Position numbers and translations under genes: made by a program. Shown here piece by piece: positions 50,891 to 59,631 of a stretch of 64,000 bases of DNA; the stretch's first letter is position 1; every line of letters begins with the position of its first letter. Under the pieces are notes generated by a model. That model did not search any database, had not been told where the DNA came from, and saw only the letters and a list, made by a program, of their open reading frames with translations. The DNA comes from Kutzneria sp044547355 (lineage in GTDB: Bacteria > Actinomycetota > Actinomycetes > Mycobacteriales > Pseudonocardiaceae). The stretch lies in the NCBI RefSeq assembly GCF_044547355.1, contig NZ_JBIUAG010000012.1:186001-250000 (forward strand). The letters run 5' to 3'.

Positions 50891-53107
50891 TCAGGCGCCC
50901 AGGGGTTCGGGGTTGGCGCGGGCGCGCAGGGCCGCCGCGTGGGTGGGGTCGCCCATGGCCTCGTACACGGCCTGGGCGGCGGCCCAGGCCGGGCGGGCCT
51001 CGGGCAGCCGGCCGAGGCCGGCGAGGACGTCGCCGATGCGGGAGAGGGCCTCGGCCTCGGCCCAGCGGTCGCCGGCCCCGCGGCTGGTGATCAGGGCCTG
51101 GCGCAGCTCACGCAGGGCGATGTCGTGGTGGCCGCGGTCGGCGTGCACGGCGGCCATCTTCATCAGCACCCAGGACTGGGCCTCGCGAGCGCCGAGGCTT
51201 TCCTGCACGGCCAGGGAGCCGGCCATGGCGTCGAGGGCGTCGTCGAAGCGGCCACGAGACCGGTGCACGTCGCCGATGGTGACGAGGGCGAGGCCGACGC
51301 CCTCCTGGTCGTCGAACTCCCGGAACAGCGCAAGGGCCTGGGCGGCGAACTCGTCGGCGCGGACCATGTCGCCGCTGTCGGCGGCCAGGAAGGCGGCGCC
51401 GGCCAGGGACCAGGCCTCGCCGAGGCGGTCGTTGGTCTGCTGCCGCAGCCGCAGGGCCCGCATGTAGAGCTGGGTGGACTGGACGAAGTCGCCCATCCGC
51501 CGGTACGCCTCGGCCAGGTTGATCGACACGCAGCCTTCGGCGTGCGGGTCGCCGGTGTGTTCGGCGGCGGTCAGCGCCAGCTGCTGGGTCCGCACCCAGA
51601 TCGTCCACGGCTTGCGGTGCAGCCAGTAGCTCCACAGCGCCACCGCGAGCTTCCACGTCGGCCCGAAGGCCCGGTGTTCCAGCCCGAGCTGGACGACGGG
51701 CACGAAGTTGGGCAGCTCGGCGTCGCACCAGCGCACGGCGGCGTCGTGGTCGGCGAAGGCCAGGGCCATCACCGGCGGCGTGACCGGATCGGGGTCGAGC
51801 TCGTCGACGCGGAACGGGGCCAGCGCGAGCCCGGCGGCGTAGGCGGTGGCCTGGTACCAGGTGATCATGCGGGCCACGGCCGGCCCGGTCTCCTCGGCGG
51901 TGACCAGCTCGGCGGCGTACTCGCGAAGCAGGTCGTGCAGCTGGTAGCGGTCACGGCCGACGGCCTGCACGAGGTGCGAGCCGGCCAGCCGCTCCAGCAG
52001 CGTGCGCGCGGTGGCCATCGGCAGGTCGGCCAGCGCGGCCGCGGCGCCGGTGCCGATGTGCGGCCCGCGGTGCAGGCCGAGCAGCCGGAACATGTGCGCG
52101 CACGGCTCGTCCAGCCGGCGGTACGACCACTCGAAGGCGGTCCGCAGCGCGACGGAGTCGAAGGTGGACAGCACTTCCAGCCGGCCGTCGGCGTCCAGCT
52201 CGTCGACCAGGTCGCGGATCAGGTAGTGCGGCTGGGCCAGCGCCCGCTCGGCGGCGATCCGCAGGGCCAGCGGCAGGAAACCGCAGCGCGCGGCCAGTTC
52301 GGCCAGCGCCGCCGGTTCGGCGTCGGCCCGCTGGTCGCCGATGACGCGTCGGATCAGGGCCTTCGAGTCCTCCGGCGTCATCGGGCCGAGAGTGACCCGC
52401 AACGCGTTCGTCTGCACGGAAAGACTGGACAGCCGTTCGCGGCTGGTGATCACGACCGCGCAGCCCGGGGCGGCCGGCAGCAGCGGCCGCACCTGATCGC
52501 CGTCGGCGGCGTTGTCCAGCACCACCAACAACTTCCGGTCCGCGACGACCGAACGGAACAGCGCCGCGCAGCGGTCGAGGCCCTCCGGCACTCCACTGGC
52601 CGGCACGCCCAGCGCGATGAGGAACTCGGCCAGCGCCGTCCGCGGCTCAACCGGCCGGCCGTGGGCGGAATGCCCGCGCAGGTCCACGTACAGCTGGCCG
52701 TCGGGAAAGCGGTCCATGGCGTGATGGGCCCAGCGCAGCGCCAGCGTCGTCTTGCCGCTGCCGGGCGGCCCGTCGACGATCGTCACCTGGGCGCGGGCGG
52801 TGTGCAGCAGGGACAACTGCTCGCCACGGCCGACGAAGCGCCGGATGCCGGCGGGCAGCTGGGCCGGCCGGACCGAGGCGTCGGCGGTGGCCAGCGCCAC
52901 CAGCGCGCCGCCGCCGACCAGGCTGTCGTCGCAGGCGCGGGCCAGCTCCGGCGAGGGCGCGCGGCCGTTCTCCACCTTGCTCAGGTAGCCGGGGGTGAAG
53001 CCGATGAGCTTGGACAGGTCGCGCAGGGACAGGCCGCGCTGCTGGCGCAGCCGCCGCAGCTCGCCGCCGAACAGCGCCGCCGCGCCCTCGGACCTGCCTC
53101 GCGCCAT
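50891..53107 (-). CDS. HTH-NB-ARC-TPR (STAND) regulator
   Basis: 738 residues. XRE-type helix-turn-helix at about 17-65 (RGLSLRDLSKLIGFTPGYLS). NB-ARC ATPase about 90-400: FVGR (91-94), Walker A DGPPGSGKT (112-120), Walker B LLVVLDNA, sensor VITSRERLSSL, GxP-like GFLPLAL and MHD-like LHDLLREYA. C-terminal TPR helices about 450-738. This is the AfsR-like layout without the SARP activation domain; the HTH would bind DNA directly. It senses an unknown ligand through the TPRs. ATG start; stop is next to a palindromic repeat. Confidence 0.9.
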   Translation of the reverse strand: MARGRSEGAAALFGGELRRLRQQRGLSLRDLSKLIGFTPGYLSKVENGRAPSPELARACDDSLVGGGALVALATADASVRPAQLPAGIRRFVGRGEQLSLLHTARAQVTIVDGPPGSGKTTLALRWAHHAMDRFPDGQLYVDLRGHSAHGRPVEPRTALAEFLIALGVPASGVPEGLDRCAALFRSVVADRKLLVVLDNAADGDQVRPLLPAAPGCAVVITSRERLSSLSVQTNALRVTLGPMTPEDSKALIRRVIGDQRADAEPAALAELAARCGFLPLALRIAAERALAQPHYLIRDLVDELDADGRLEVLSTFDSVALRTAFEWSYRRLDEPCAHMFRLLGLHRGPHIGTGAAAALADLPMATARTLLERLAGSHLVQAVGRDRYQLHDLLREYAAELVTAEETGPAVARMITWYQATAYAAGLALAPFRVDELDPDPVTPPVMALAFADHDAAVRWCDAELPNFVPVVQLGLEHRAFGPTWKLAVALWSYWLHRKPWTIWVRTQQLALTAAEHTGDPHAEGCVSINLAEAYRRMGDFVQSTQLYMRALRLRQQTNDRLGEAWSLAGAAFLAADSGDMVRADEFAAQALALFREFDDQEGVGLALVTIGDVHRSRGRFDDALDAMAGSLAVQESLGAREAQSWVLMKMAAVHADRGHHDIALRELRQALITSRGAGDRWAEAEALSRIGDVLAGLGRLPEARPAWAAAQAVYEAMGDPTHAAALRARANPEPLGA

Positions 53108-53111
53108 GCCC

Positions 53112-53768
53112 CTACCCCGGGTCGGTATCGGCAGCCAGTCTACGTCGCGGATGCCGTGGACCAGGGTGGTCCGAGGGCAGCGCTGCCCGGAATGCCCACC
53201 AGGTCGGCGCGAGCATCACCACGTACAACGGCCAGGACAGGACCAGCCGGGCGATGCCGGAGGCGACCACGTCGTCCTGCCACCACAGGTAGCCGAACAC
53301 CAGGACCCGCACGACGTACTGGCTGGCGTAGACCAGGGTGGCGCGGCCGTAGGCGCGCACCAGGTCCGGGTCCTGCCGCCAGCCGGTGCGCTGGCCCAGC
53401 AGCGCCCCGACGATCACGCCGAGCAGCGGCCACCGGACCGCCCAGCTGACCACGAAGGCCAGCCCGCTGGCCGCGTTGCTGAGCAGCTGCACCAGGAAGA
53501 AGTCGATGGCCCGCCCGGTGTACATGGCCACCAGCGCGGCCACCGACACCACGAACGCGCCGATCAGCACGGCGCGGATCTTGTCGCCCCGCAGCACCCG
53601 GATCACGCCGACCACCACGGCCACGGCGACGGCGATCAGCGCGCCCCACCCGACCGAGTGATCCGTGAGCAGCCAGCCGGCCACGAAGGCGATGGAGGGC
53701 AGCGTCGCGTCCAGGGCCGCGCCGCGCCCGCCGAGCAGCTGGGCGAAGGTCTCTTCCCGCTCGATCAC
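53112..53768 (-). CDS. DUF3159 membrane protein
   Basis: 218 residues, about six hydrophobic helices. Opening TFAQLLGGRGAALDATLPSIAF and the loop RGDKIRAVLIG are typical of DUF3159. Function unknown. It begins 13 nt from an iron-box-like sequence. It ends 4 nt before the STAND gene, so the two may be co-transcribed. Confidence 0.88.
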   Translation of the reverse strand: MIEREETFAQLLGGRGAALDATLPSIAFVAGWLLTDHSVGWGALIAVAVAVVVGVIRVLRGDKIRAVLIGAFVVSVAALVAMYTGRAIDFFLVQLLSNAASGLAFVVSWAVRWPLLGVIVGALLGQRTGWRQDPDLVRAYGRATLVYASQYVVRVLVFGYLWWQDDVVASGIARLVLSWPLYVVMLAPTWWAFRAALPSDHPGPRHPRRRLAADTDPG

Positions 53769-53780
53769 CCCACCAGCCTG

Positions 53781-53799
53781 CCAGGTTAGGCAAACCTAA
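53781..53799 (-). promoter_or_regulatory. IdeR/DtxR iron-box-like operator
   Basis: CCAGGTTAGGCAAACCTAA matches TTAGGTTAGGCTAACCTAA at 16 of 19 positions. It is 13 nt upstream of the DUF3159 start and about 120 nt upstream of the divergent ROK gene. Iron-dependent repression of one or both is inference. Confidence 0.6.
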
Positions 53800-53805
53800 T
53801 GGGTA

Positions 53806-53824
53806 CGTTACACATACCGTTACA
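53806..53824 (+). promoter_or_regulatory. Direct repeat CGTTACA upstream of the ROK gene
   Basis: CGTTACA at 53806-53812 and 53818-53824, starts 12 bp apart, in the DUF3159/ROK intergenic region. Possible ROK autoregulation site, unproven. Confidence 0.35.
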
Positions 53825-53920
53825 ACCTGAATACGCGGTGAACGACCCATTGACCTGGGTGAGCACGGTCACTACCGTGGCACGGAAATCGTCTGGAAAG
53901 TTAACAGACAGGAGTTCCCC

Positions 53921-55117
53921 GTGCGAGCCGGAAGCCCGAGACTGCTGCGCGAGATCAACGACCGCGCCGCGATCGACGCGCTGCTGCGCAACGGGCCGCT
54001 CACCCGGTCCGAACTGGAAGGCATCATCGGTCTGTCCAAGCCGGCCACCGCCCAGCTGCTGACCCGCCTGGAAGCACAGGACATCGTCCGCCGCGACGGC
54101 CTGCGCGGCGGCGGCCGGGGCCCGCGCGCCCAACTGTGGGCCGTCAACGGCGGGCTCGCCCACGTGGCCGCCGTCGACCTCACGCCCGACTCGGTGGACG
54201 TGGCCGTCGCCGACATCTCCGGCGCCACGCTGACCGAGCACCACGCCCTGATGCCCAAGGGCAGCGACGTGCTGACCGTGTTCGCCGAGGCCATGGCCAA
54301 GGCCGCCAGCGACGCCAACCTCCAGGTCAGCGACCTGCACCACGTGGTGGTCGGCAGCCCCGGCGCGGTCGACCCGGCCACCGGCCAGCTCGGCTTCGCG
54401 CCGCACCTGCCCGGCTGGGAGGGCTTCGACGTGGTCGGCCGGCTGCGCGAGCTGCTGGGCACCTCGGTCACCGTGGAGAACGACGTCAACCTGGTTGCCC
54501 TGGAGGAGATGATCACCGGCCGGGCCGTGGACGTGCGCGACTTCGTGCTGGTCTGGCCGGTCGACGCGGTCGGTTCCGCGGTCGTGGTCAACCGGGTGCT
54601 GCTGCGCGGGGCCACCGGCGGCGCCGGCGAGATCGACTGGATGCGGGTGCCCGATCTGTCCCGGCAGGACACCGGAATCGACCGCGCCGGCACCCGCTAC
54701 GGCGACCTGCTGTCCAACTCCTCGGTGACCAAGCTGGCCCGCTCGCACGGCATCGCCGCCCGGCACGCGCTGGGCGCGGTCACCAAGGCGCTGTCCCAGG
54801 GCACCGCCGGCCGCGAGTTCCTCACCGACCTGGCCCGGCGCATCGCCGTCGGCGTGGCCAACGTGGTCAGCGTGGTCGACCCCGAACTGGTGCTGCTGTC
54901 CGGCGAGGTCGCCCAGGCCGGCGGATCCGTGCTGTGCGAACTGGTCGCGGCCGAGCTGCGCCGCCTGGTCATCCCGAGAACCCCGGTCGAACTCGCGCTG
55001 GTCGCCGGCCACGCCGTTCGCCTCGGGGCCATGCACTCCGCCCTGGCCGTGGTCAGGGATGAGGTCTTCGGCCTACCGGCCAACGACATGCTGCCGCCGC
55101 TGCATTCCGCTCGATGA
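53921..55117 (+). CDS. ROK-family transcription regulator
   Basis: 398 residues. Winged helix about 10-75 (GPLTRSELEGIIGLSKPATAQLL), then a ROK sugar-kinase-like domain (VVVGSPGAVDPATGQLG; GGAGEIDWMRVP). The ROK zinc motif C-x-C-G-x2-G-C is absent, and the GH that contacts sugar is DW here, so effector binding is altered. GTG with CAGGAG upstream. It precedes the ABC/GH4/kinase operon and probably controls it. Confidence 0.88.
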   Translation: MRAGSPRLLREINDRAAIDALLRNGPLTRSELEGIIGLSKPATAQLLTRLEAQDIVRRDGLRGGGRGPRAQLWAVNGGLAHVAAVDLTPDSVDVAVADISGATLTEHHALMPKGSDVLTVFAEAMAKAASDANLQVSDLHHVVVGSPGAVDPATGQLGFAPHLPGWEGFDVVGRLRELLGTSVTVENDVNLVALEEMITGRAVDVRDFVLVWPVDAVGSAVVVNRVLLRGATGGAGEIDWMRVPDLSRQDTGIDRAGTRYGDLLSNSSVTKLARSHGIAARHALGAVTKALSQGTAGREFLTDLARRIAVGVANVVSVVDPELVLLSGEVAQAGGSVLCELVAAELRRLVIPRTPVELALVAGHAVRLGAMHSALAVVRDEVFGLPANDMLPPLHSAR

Positions 55118-55152
55118 ATCCGCCGATGAAACCCCCTGTCCTTGGAGGGCCC

Positions 55153-56499
55153 ATGCGTACCCCCAGACGCGCCGCCCTGTCCCGAGCAGCCACCTGTTCG
55201 GTCGGAGCATTAGTCCTGCTGCTCTCGGCATGCACCGCCGGCGGCGGCGGTTCCAGCGGCGCGCAGGCCGCGCCGGGCGCGGACCAGAAGGTCACGCTCA
55301 CCGTCTACAGCAACTTCGCCGACCGTGAGCTGGGCATTCTGAACAAGGTGCTGGACGGCTTCCACAGCGCCCACCCCAACATCACGATCAACAGCCAGGG
55401 CAGCCAGGACGACGACAAGATCACCCAGTCCATCCGCGGCGGCAACCCGCCGGACGTGGCGATCTCCTTCTCCACCGACAACATCGGGCAGTTCTGCTCG
55501 TCGGGGGCCTGGCAGGACCTCAAGCCCTACCTCGACCGGGACAAGGTGGATCTGACCCAGATCCCCAAGGCGGTGCAGGACTACACCGAGTACAACGGCA
55601 CCCGCTGCGCGATGCCGATGCTGGCCGACGTCTACGGCCTGTACTACAACAAGGACCTGTTCGCCGCGCACGGCATCACCGCGCCGCCCAAGACCACCAG
55701 CGAGCTGCTGGAGGACACCAAGAAGCTGACCGAGTTCAACCCGGACGGGTCGATCAAGGTCGCCGGCTTCATCCCCCAGTTCGGCTTCTACGCCAACCAC
55801 CCGCAGGTGTGGGCCCCGCAGTTCGGCGCGAAGTGGTTGGACAGCAACGGAAAGTCCGGCCTGGCCGGTGACCCGGCCTGGACCGAGATGTTCACCTTCC
55901 AGAAGCAGCTGGTCGACTTCTACGGCTGGGACAAGCTGCAGAAGTTCACCGCGGGCCTTGGCCAGGAGTACTCGCCCGACCACGCCTTCAACAAGGGCCA
56001 GGTCGCGATGATGTTCGACGGCGAGTACCGCACGGCCTTCCTGAAGTCCGACGCGCCCAACGTCAACTACGACACCGCGCCGTCCCCGGTGGCCGACGAC
56101 AAGTCCGACCTGTACGGCGGCGGCTACACCACGGGCACGATCATCGGCATTCCCAAGGGTGTCAAGAACGCCGGCGCGTCGTGGGAGCTGATCAAGTACC
56201 TCTCCACCGACACCAACGCCCTGGTGCAGCTGGCCAACGGCCTGGGCAACGTGCCCAGCACCAAGGCCGCGCTGCACAGCCCCGACCTGAAGCTGCCGGC
56301 GCAGTTCAACACCTTCCTCAAGGTGTTCGACAACCCGAACCTGGCCAACAACCCGGCCAGCCCCAACGGCGGCGCGTACCTGAAGACTGTCGAGGACCTG
56401 GGCTCGTCCTGGCAGAGCGGCACGGTCAAGGACCTGCACGCCGCGTTCGCCCAGGCCGACAAGACGATCGACGACGCCAAGGCGCTCGGCGGCAACTGA
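55153..56499 (+). CDS. Carbohydrate-binding lipoprotein of the second importer
   Basis: 448 residues from the ATG at 55153, with TTGGAGGG before it; 55114 is a longer frame. Lipobox LLSAC near residue 24. Family-1 binder: TLTVYSNFADRELGILNKVL, NPPDVAISFS and GEYRTAFLKS. The substrate is probably a disaccharide, judging by GH4. Stop overlaps the permease start (TGATG). Confidence 0.9.
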   Translation: MRTPRRAALSRAATCSVGALVLLLSACTAGGGGSSGAQAAPGADQKVTLTVYSNFADRELGILNKVLDGFHSAHPNITINSQGSQDDDKITQSIRGGNPPDVAISFSTDNIGQFCSSGAWQDLKPYLDRDKVDLTQIPKAVQDYTEYNGTRCAMPMLADVYGLYYNKDLFAAHGITAPPKTTSELLEDTKKLTEFNPDGSIKVAGFIPQFGFYANHPQVWAPQFGAKWLDSNGKSGLAGDPAWTEMFTFQKQLVDFYGWDKLQKFTAGLGQEYSPDHAFNKGQVAMMFDGEYRTAFLKSDAPNVNYDTAPSPVADDKSDLYGGGYTTGTIIGIPKGVKNAGASWELIKYLSTDTNALVQLANGLGNVPSTKAALHSPDLKLPAQFNTFLKVFDNPNLANNPASPNGGAYLKTVEDLGSSWQSGTVKDLHAAFAQADKTIDDAKALGGN

Positions 56500-57485
56500 T
56501 GACAGCGACTCTGCTCGGCTCGGCCGACGCGGCTGCCCCGTCCGCCCCCGCCAAGGGGCGGACGCGGCGGCGCGGCCGCCATCTGAAGTGGGTGCTGCTC
56601 TTCCTGGCGCCGTGGGCCGCCGGCATGGTGCTGTTCTTCGTGTACCCGCTGCTGGCGACGGTGTACTTCTCGTTCACCAACTACGACGGGCTGAACACCG
56701 CCGACTTCGTCGGACTTCGCAACTACGTCTTCATGTTCGCCAGCGACCCGCTGGTGAAGGCCGCCGCGTACAACACGCTGTGGCTGGTGATCGTGCTGAC
56801 CATCGGCCGGCTGGCCTTCGCCATGGGCGTGGCCCAGATCCTCACCAAGGTGCGCAACGGTTCCGGCTTCCTGCGGGCGCTGTGCTACCTGCCGTCGCTG
56901 GCCCCGCCGGTGGCCGCCACGCTGACCTTCGTGTTCCTGTTCAACCCGGGCACCGGCCCGGTGAACACGATCCTGGGCTGGCTGGGCGTCAACGGCCCGC
57001 TGTGGTTCAACGACCCCAACCTGGCCAAGCCGTCGCTGACCCTGCTCACGCTGTGGGGCTCGGGCGAGCTGATGATCATCATCCTGGCCGCGATGCTGGA
57101 CGTGCCCGGTGATCTCTACGAGGCGGCGCAGATCGACGGCGCCGGCCCGTGGATGCGGTTCCGCAAGATCACGCTGCCCTCCATCGCCCCGGTGCTGCTG
57201 TTCGGCGTGGTCAACTCGATCATCTTCGCGTTGCAGTACTTCACCCAGGCCGTGGTGGCCGGCTCGGTGGCCTCCGGATCCGCCGACGCCGTCGGCAACT
57301 CCAAGCTCATCGGCTACCCGGACAACAGCACGCTGACCTTCCCGGTGTGGATGTACAACGAGGGATTCCGCTCGTACCACATGGGTTACGCCTCGGCGAT
57401 GGCCGTGCTGCTGTTCCTCGTCTCGTTCGCGTTCACCGCGATCCTGATCCGGCAGCTGCGCGCCGGCAAGGCGGAGGCATCCTGA
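56499..57485 (+). CDS. ABC sugar permease 1
   Basis: 328 residues, six helices after a basic N-terminus. EAA loop YEAAQIDGAGPWMRFRKITL near residue 207. Coupled by TGATG to both neighbours. Confidence 0.92.
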   Translation: MTATLLGSADAAAPSAPAKGRTRRRGRHLKWVLLFLAPWAAGMVLFFVYPLLATVYFSFTNYDGLNTADFVGLRNYVFMFASDPLVKAAAYNTLWLVIVLTIGRLAFAMGVAQILTKVRNGSGFLRALCYLPSLAPPVAATLTFVFLFNPGTGPVNTILGWLGVNGPLWFNDPNLAKPSLTLLTLWGSGELMIIILAAMLDVPGDLYEAAQIDGAGPWMRFRKITLPSIAPVLLFGVVNSIIFALQYFTQAVVAGSVASGSADAVGNSKLIGYPDNSTLTFPVWMYNEGFRSYHMGYASAMAVLLFLVSFAFTAILIRQLRAGKAEAS

Positions 57486-58369
57486 TGGCGACCCTGACCG
57501 CGACCGCGGCGCCGACCCGTTCGGCGCCGCCGCGCAAGAAGCGACACCCGAGGGACATCCTCGGCTGGGTCGCCGTGCACGCCGTGGCCCTGGCCCTGGG
57601 CATCGGCTTCGCGCTGCCGATCGTCTTCGTGGTGCTGACCGCGTTCATGTCCGACCAGCAGGCGCTGACCTCGGACCTGTGGCCCCGCTCGTGGCACCCG
57701 GAGAACTTCCTCACGGTGTTCGAGAAGGCGCCGATGCTGGAGTACTTCGGCAACAGCCTGCTGTACTCGGTGCTGGCCACCGCCGGCATGCTGCTGTCCA
57801 GCATCCCGGCCGCCTACGCGCTGGCCCGGCTTCGCTTTCGTGGCAGCAACTTCATCTTCATGCTGGTGATCGCCGCGATGATGCTGCCGCCGCAGGTGGT
57901 GGCCGTGCCGATCTACAGCATGTGGGCCAACCTGCACCTGACCGGCACGCTGTGGCCGCTGGTGGTGCCGTACTTCCTCGGCGACGCCTTCAGCATCTTC
58001 CTGCTGCGCCAGTTCTTCGTGACGGTGCCGCAGGACTACTTCGACGCGGCCCGGATGGACGGCTGCAACGAGTTCCAGATGCTGTACCGGGTTCTGGTGC
58101 CGATGACCAAGCCCGGCCTGGCCGCCGCCGGGCTGTTCACCTTCCTCTACACCTGGAACGACTACTTCGGACCGCTGCTGTACGTGGGCGAGAAGCAGGA
58201 CAGCTGGACGCTCTCGGTGGCGCTGGCGTCGTTCCGGGGCATGCACCAGGTGCAGTGGAACCTGACGATGGCCGCGACCGTGCTCGTCCTGGTGCCGGTG
58301 ATCGTGCTGTTCCTGTTCGCACAGAAGTCGTTCGTCAAGGGGATCACTTTCACGGGAGTCAAAGGGTGA
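57485..58369 (+). CDS. ABC sugar permease 2
   Basis: 294 residues, six helices. EAA loop FDAARMDGCNEFQMLYRVLV near residue 185. No ATPase in the operon. The next gene starts within its stop (GTGA). Confidence 0.92.
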   Translation: MATLTATAAPTRSAPPRKKRHPRDILGWVAVHAVALALGIGFALPIVFVVLTAFMSDQQALTSDLWPRSWHPENFLTVFEKAPMLEYFGNSLLYSVLATAGMLLSSIPAAYALARLRFRGSNFIFMLVIAAMMLPPQVVAVPIYSMWANLHLTGTLWPLVVPYFLGDAFSIFLLRQFFVTVPQDYFDAARMDGCNEFQMLYRVLVPMTKPGLAAAGLFTFLYTWNDYFGPLLYVGEKQDSWTLSVALASFRGMHQVQWNLTMAATVLVLVPVIVLFLFAQKSFVKGITFTGVKG

Positions 58370-59631
58370 AACTCACTGTTGTCGGGGGCGGTTCCACCTA
58401 CACCCCGGAGCTGATCGACGGCATCGCCGGCCGCCGCACCAGTCTGGACGTCGACGAGATCGTGCTGGTCGACCCGGACGCCGAGCGGCTGGCCGTGGTC
58501 GGCCCGTTCAGCCAGCGCCTGCTCGACCACGCCGGGCACCCGGCCAAGGTTCGCACCACCAGCGTTCTCGAGGAGGGAGTCGAGGGTGCGTCCGCCGTAC
58601 TGCTGCAACTGAGGGTCGGCGGCCAGACCGCCCGCCGGTCCGACGAGACGTTCCCGCTGGTCTGCGACTGCGTGGGCCAGGAGACCACCGGGGCCGGCGG
58701 CCTGGCCAAGGCGTTGCGCACGGTGCCGGTGGTGCTGGACATCGCCGAACGGGTGCGCAAGGTCGCCGGTGACGACACCTGGATCGTCAACTTCACCAAC
58801 CCGGTCGGCATCGTCACCCGGGCCCTGCTGGAGGCCGGGCACAAGGCGGTCGGGCTGTGCAACGTGGCCATCACGTTCCAGCGCTGGACCTCGCAGCTGC
58901 TCGGCCTGCGGCCGGATCAGGTCAAACTGGAGCACGTCGGCCTGAACCACCTCACGTGGGAACGTGGTCTCATCGTCGACGGCGAGAACGTGCTGCCGAA
59001 GCTGATCGAGGAGCACTCGGAGGAACTGGCCGGCCACATCGGCATTCCGGCCGCGCTGATCCGCCGGCTCGGCGTCGTTCCCTCGTACTACCTCAAGTAC
59101 TTCTACGAGCACGACGAGGTGGTGGCCAAGCAGAAGCACGAGCGGCCGCGGGCCGACGTCGTGATCGAGGTCGAGAACGAGCTGCTGAAGGTCTACCAGG
59201 ACCCGAAGGTGGTCACCAAGCCGGAGGCGCTGTCCCAGCGGGGCGGCGCCTACTACTCGGAGGCCGCCGTGCAGCTGGTGCACTCGCTGACCAGCGGCGC
59301 GCCCGGCGAGGAGCACGTGGTCAACGTGCGCAACAACGGCGCCCTGCCGTTCCTGCCGGACGACGCGGTCATCGAGGTTCCGTCCATTGTGGACGGACAT
59401 GGGGCGGCGCCGCTGCCGGTCAAGCCGGTCGAGCCCGGGTTCGCCGGGCTGATCTCGCACGTGACCGGGTACGAGTACCTGGCGCTGGAGGCGGCGATCC
59501 ACGGCGGCCGCGACCGGGTCGCCGACGCACTGCTCGCCCACCCGTTGATCGGCCAGTACTCGATCGCCGAGAAGCTCGCCGACGAGCTGGTCGCGGAGAA
59601 CAAGGACCTACTGCCATGGGCCAAGGCGTGA
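58366..59631 (+). CDS. GH4 6-phospho-beta-glucosidase-like enzyme
   Basis: 421 residues from the GTG at 58366. NAD motif VVGGGSTYTPELIDG at about 5-19. GH4 metal and catalytic signatures: NFTNPVGIVT, GLCNVA and GLNHLTW. GH4 enzymes use NAD, Mn and redox chemistry, and most act on 6-phospho sugars. Its neighbour is a kinase rather than a PTS, so the phosphate must come from that kinase. Exact sugar unknown (chitobiose or cellobiose type). Confidence 0.92.
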   Translation: MKLTVVGGGSTYTPELIDGIAGRRTSLDVDEIVLVDPDAERLAVVGPFSQRLLDHAGHPAKVRTTSVLEEGVEGASAVLLQLRVGGQTARRSDETFPLVCDCVGQETTGAGGLAKALRTVPVVLDIAERVRKVAGDDTWIVNFTNPVGIVTRALLEAGHKAVGLCNVAITFQRWTSQLLGLRPDQVKLEHVGLNHLTWERGLIVDGENVLPKLIEEHSEELAGHIGIPAALIRRLGVVPSYYLKYFYEHDEVVAKQKHERPRADVVIEVENELLKVYQDPKVVTKPEALSQRGGAYYSEAAVQLVHSLTSGAPGEEHVVNVRNNGALPFLPDDAVIEVPSIVDGHGAAPLPVKPVEPGFAGLISHVTGYEYLALEAAIHGGRDRVADALLAHPLIGQYSIAEKLADELVAENKDLLPWAKA

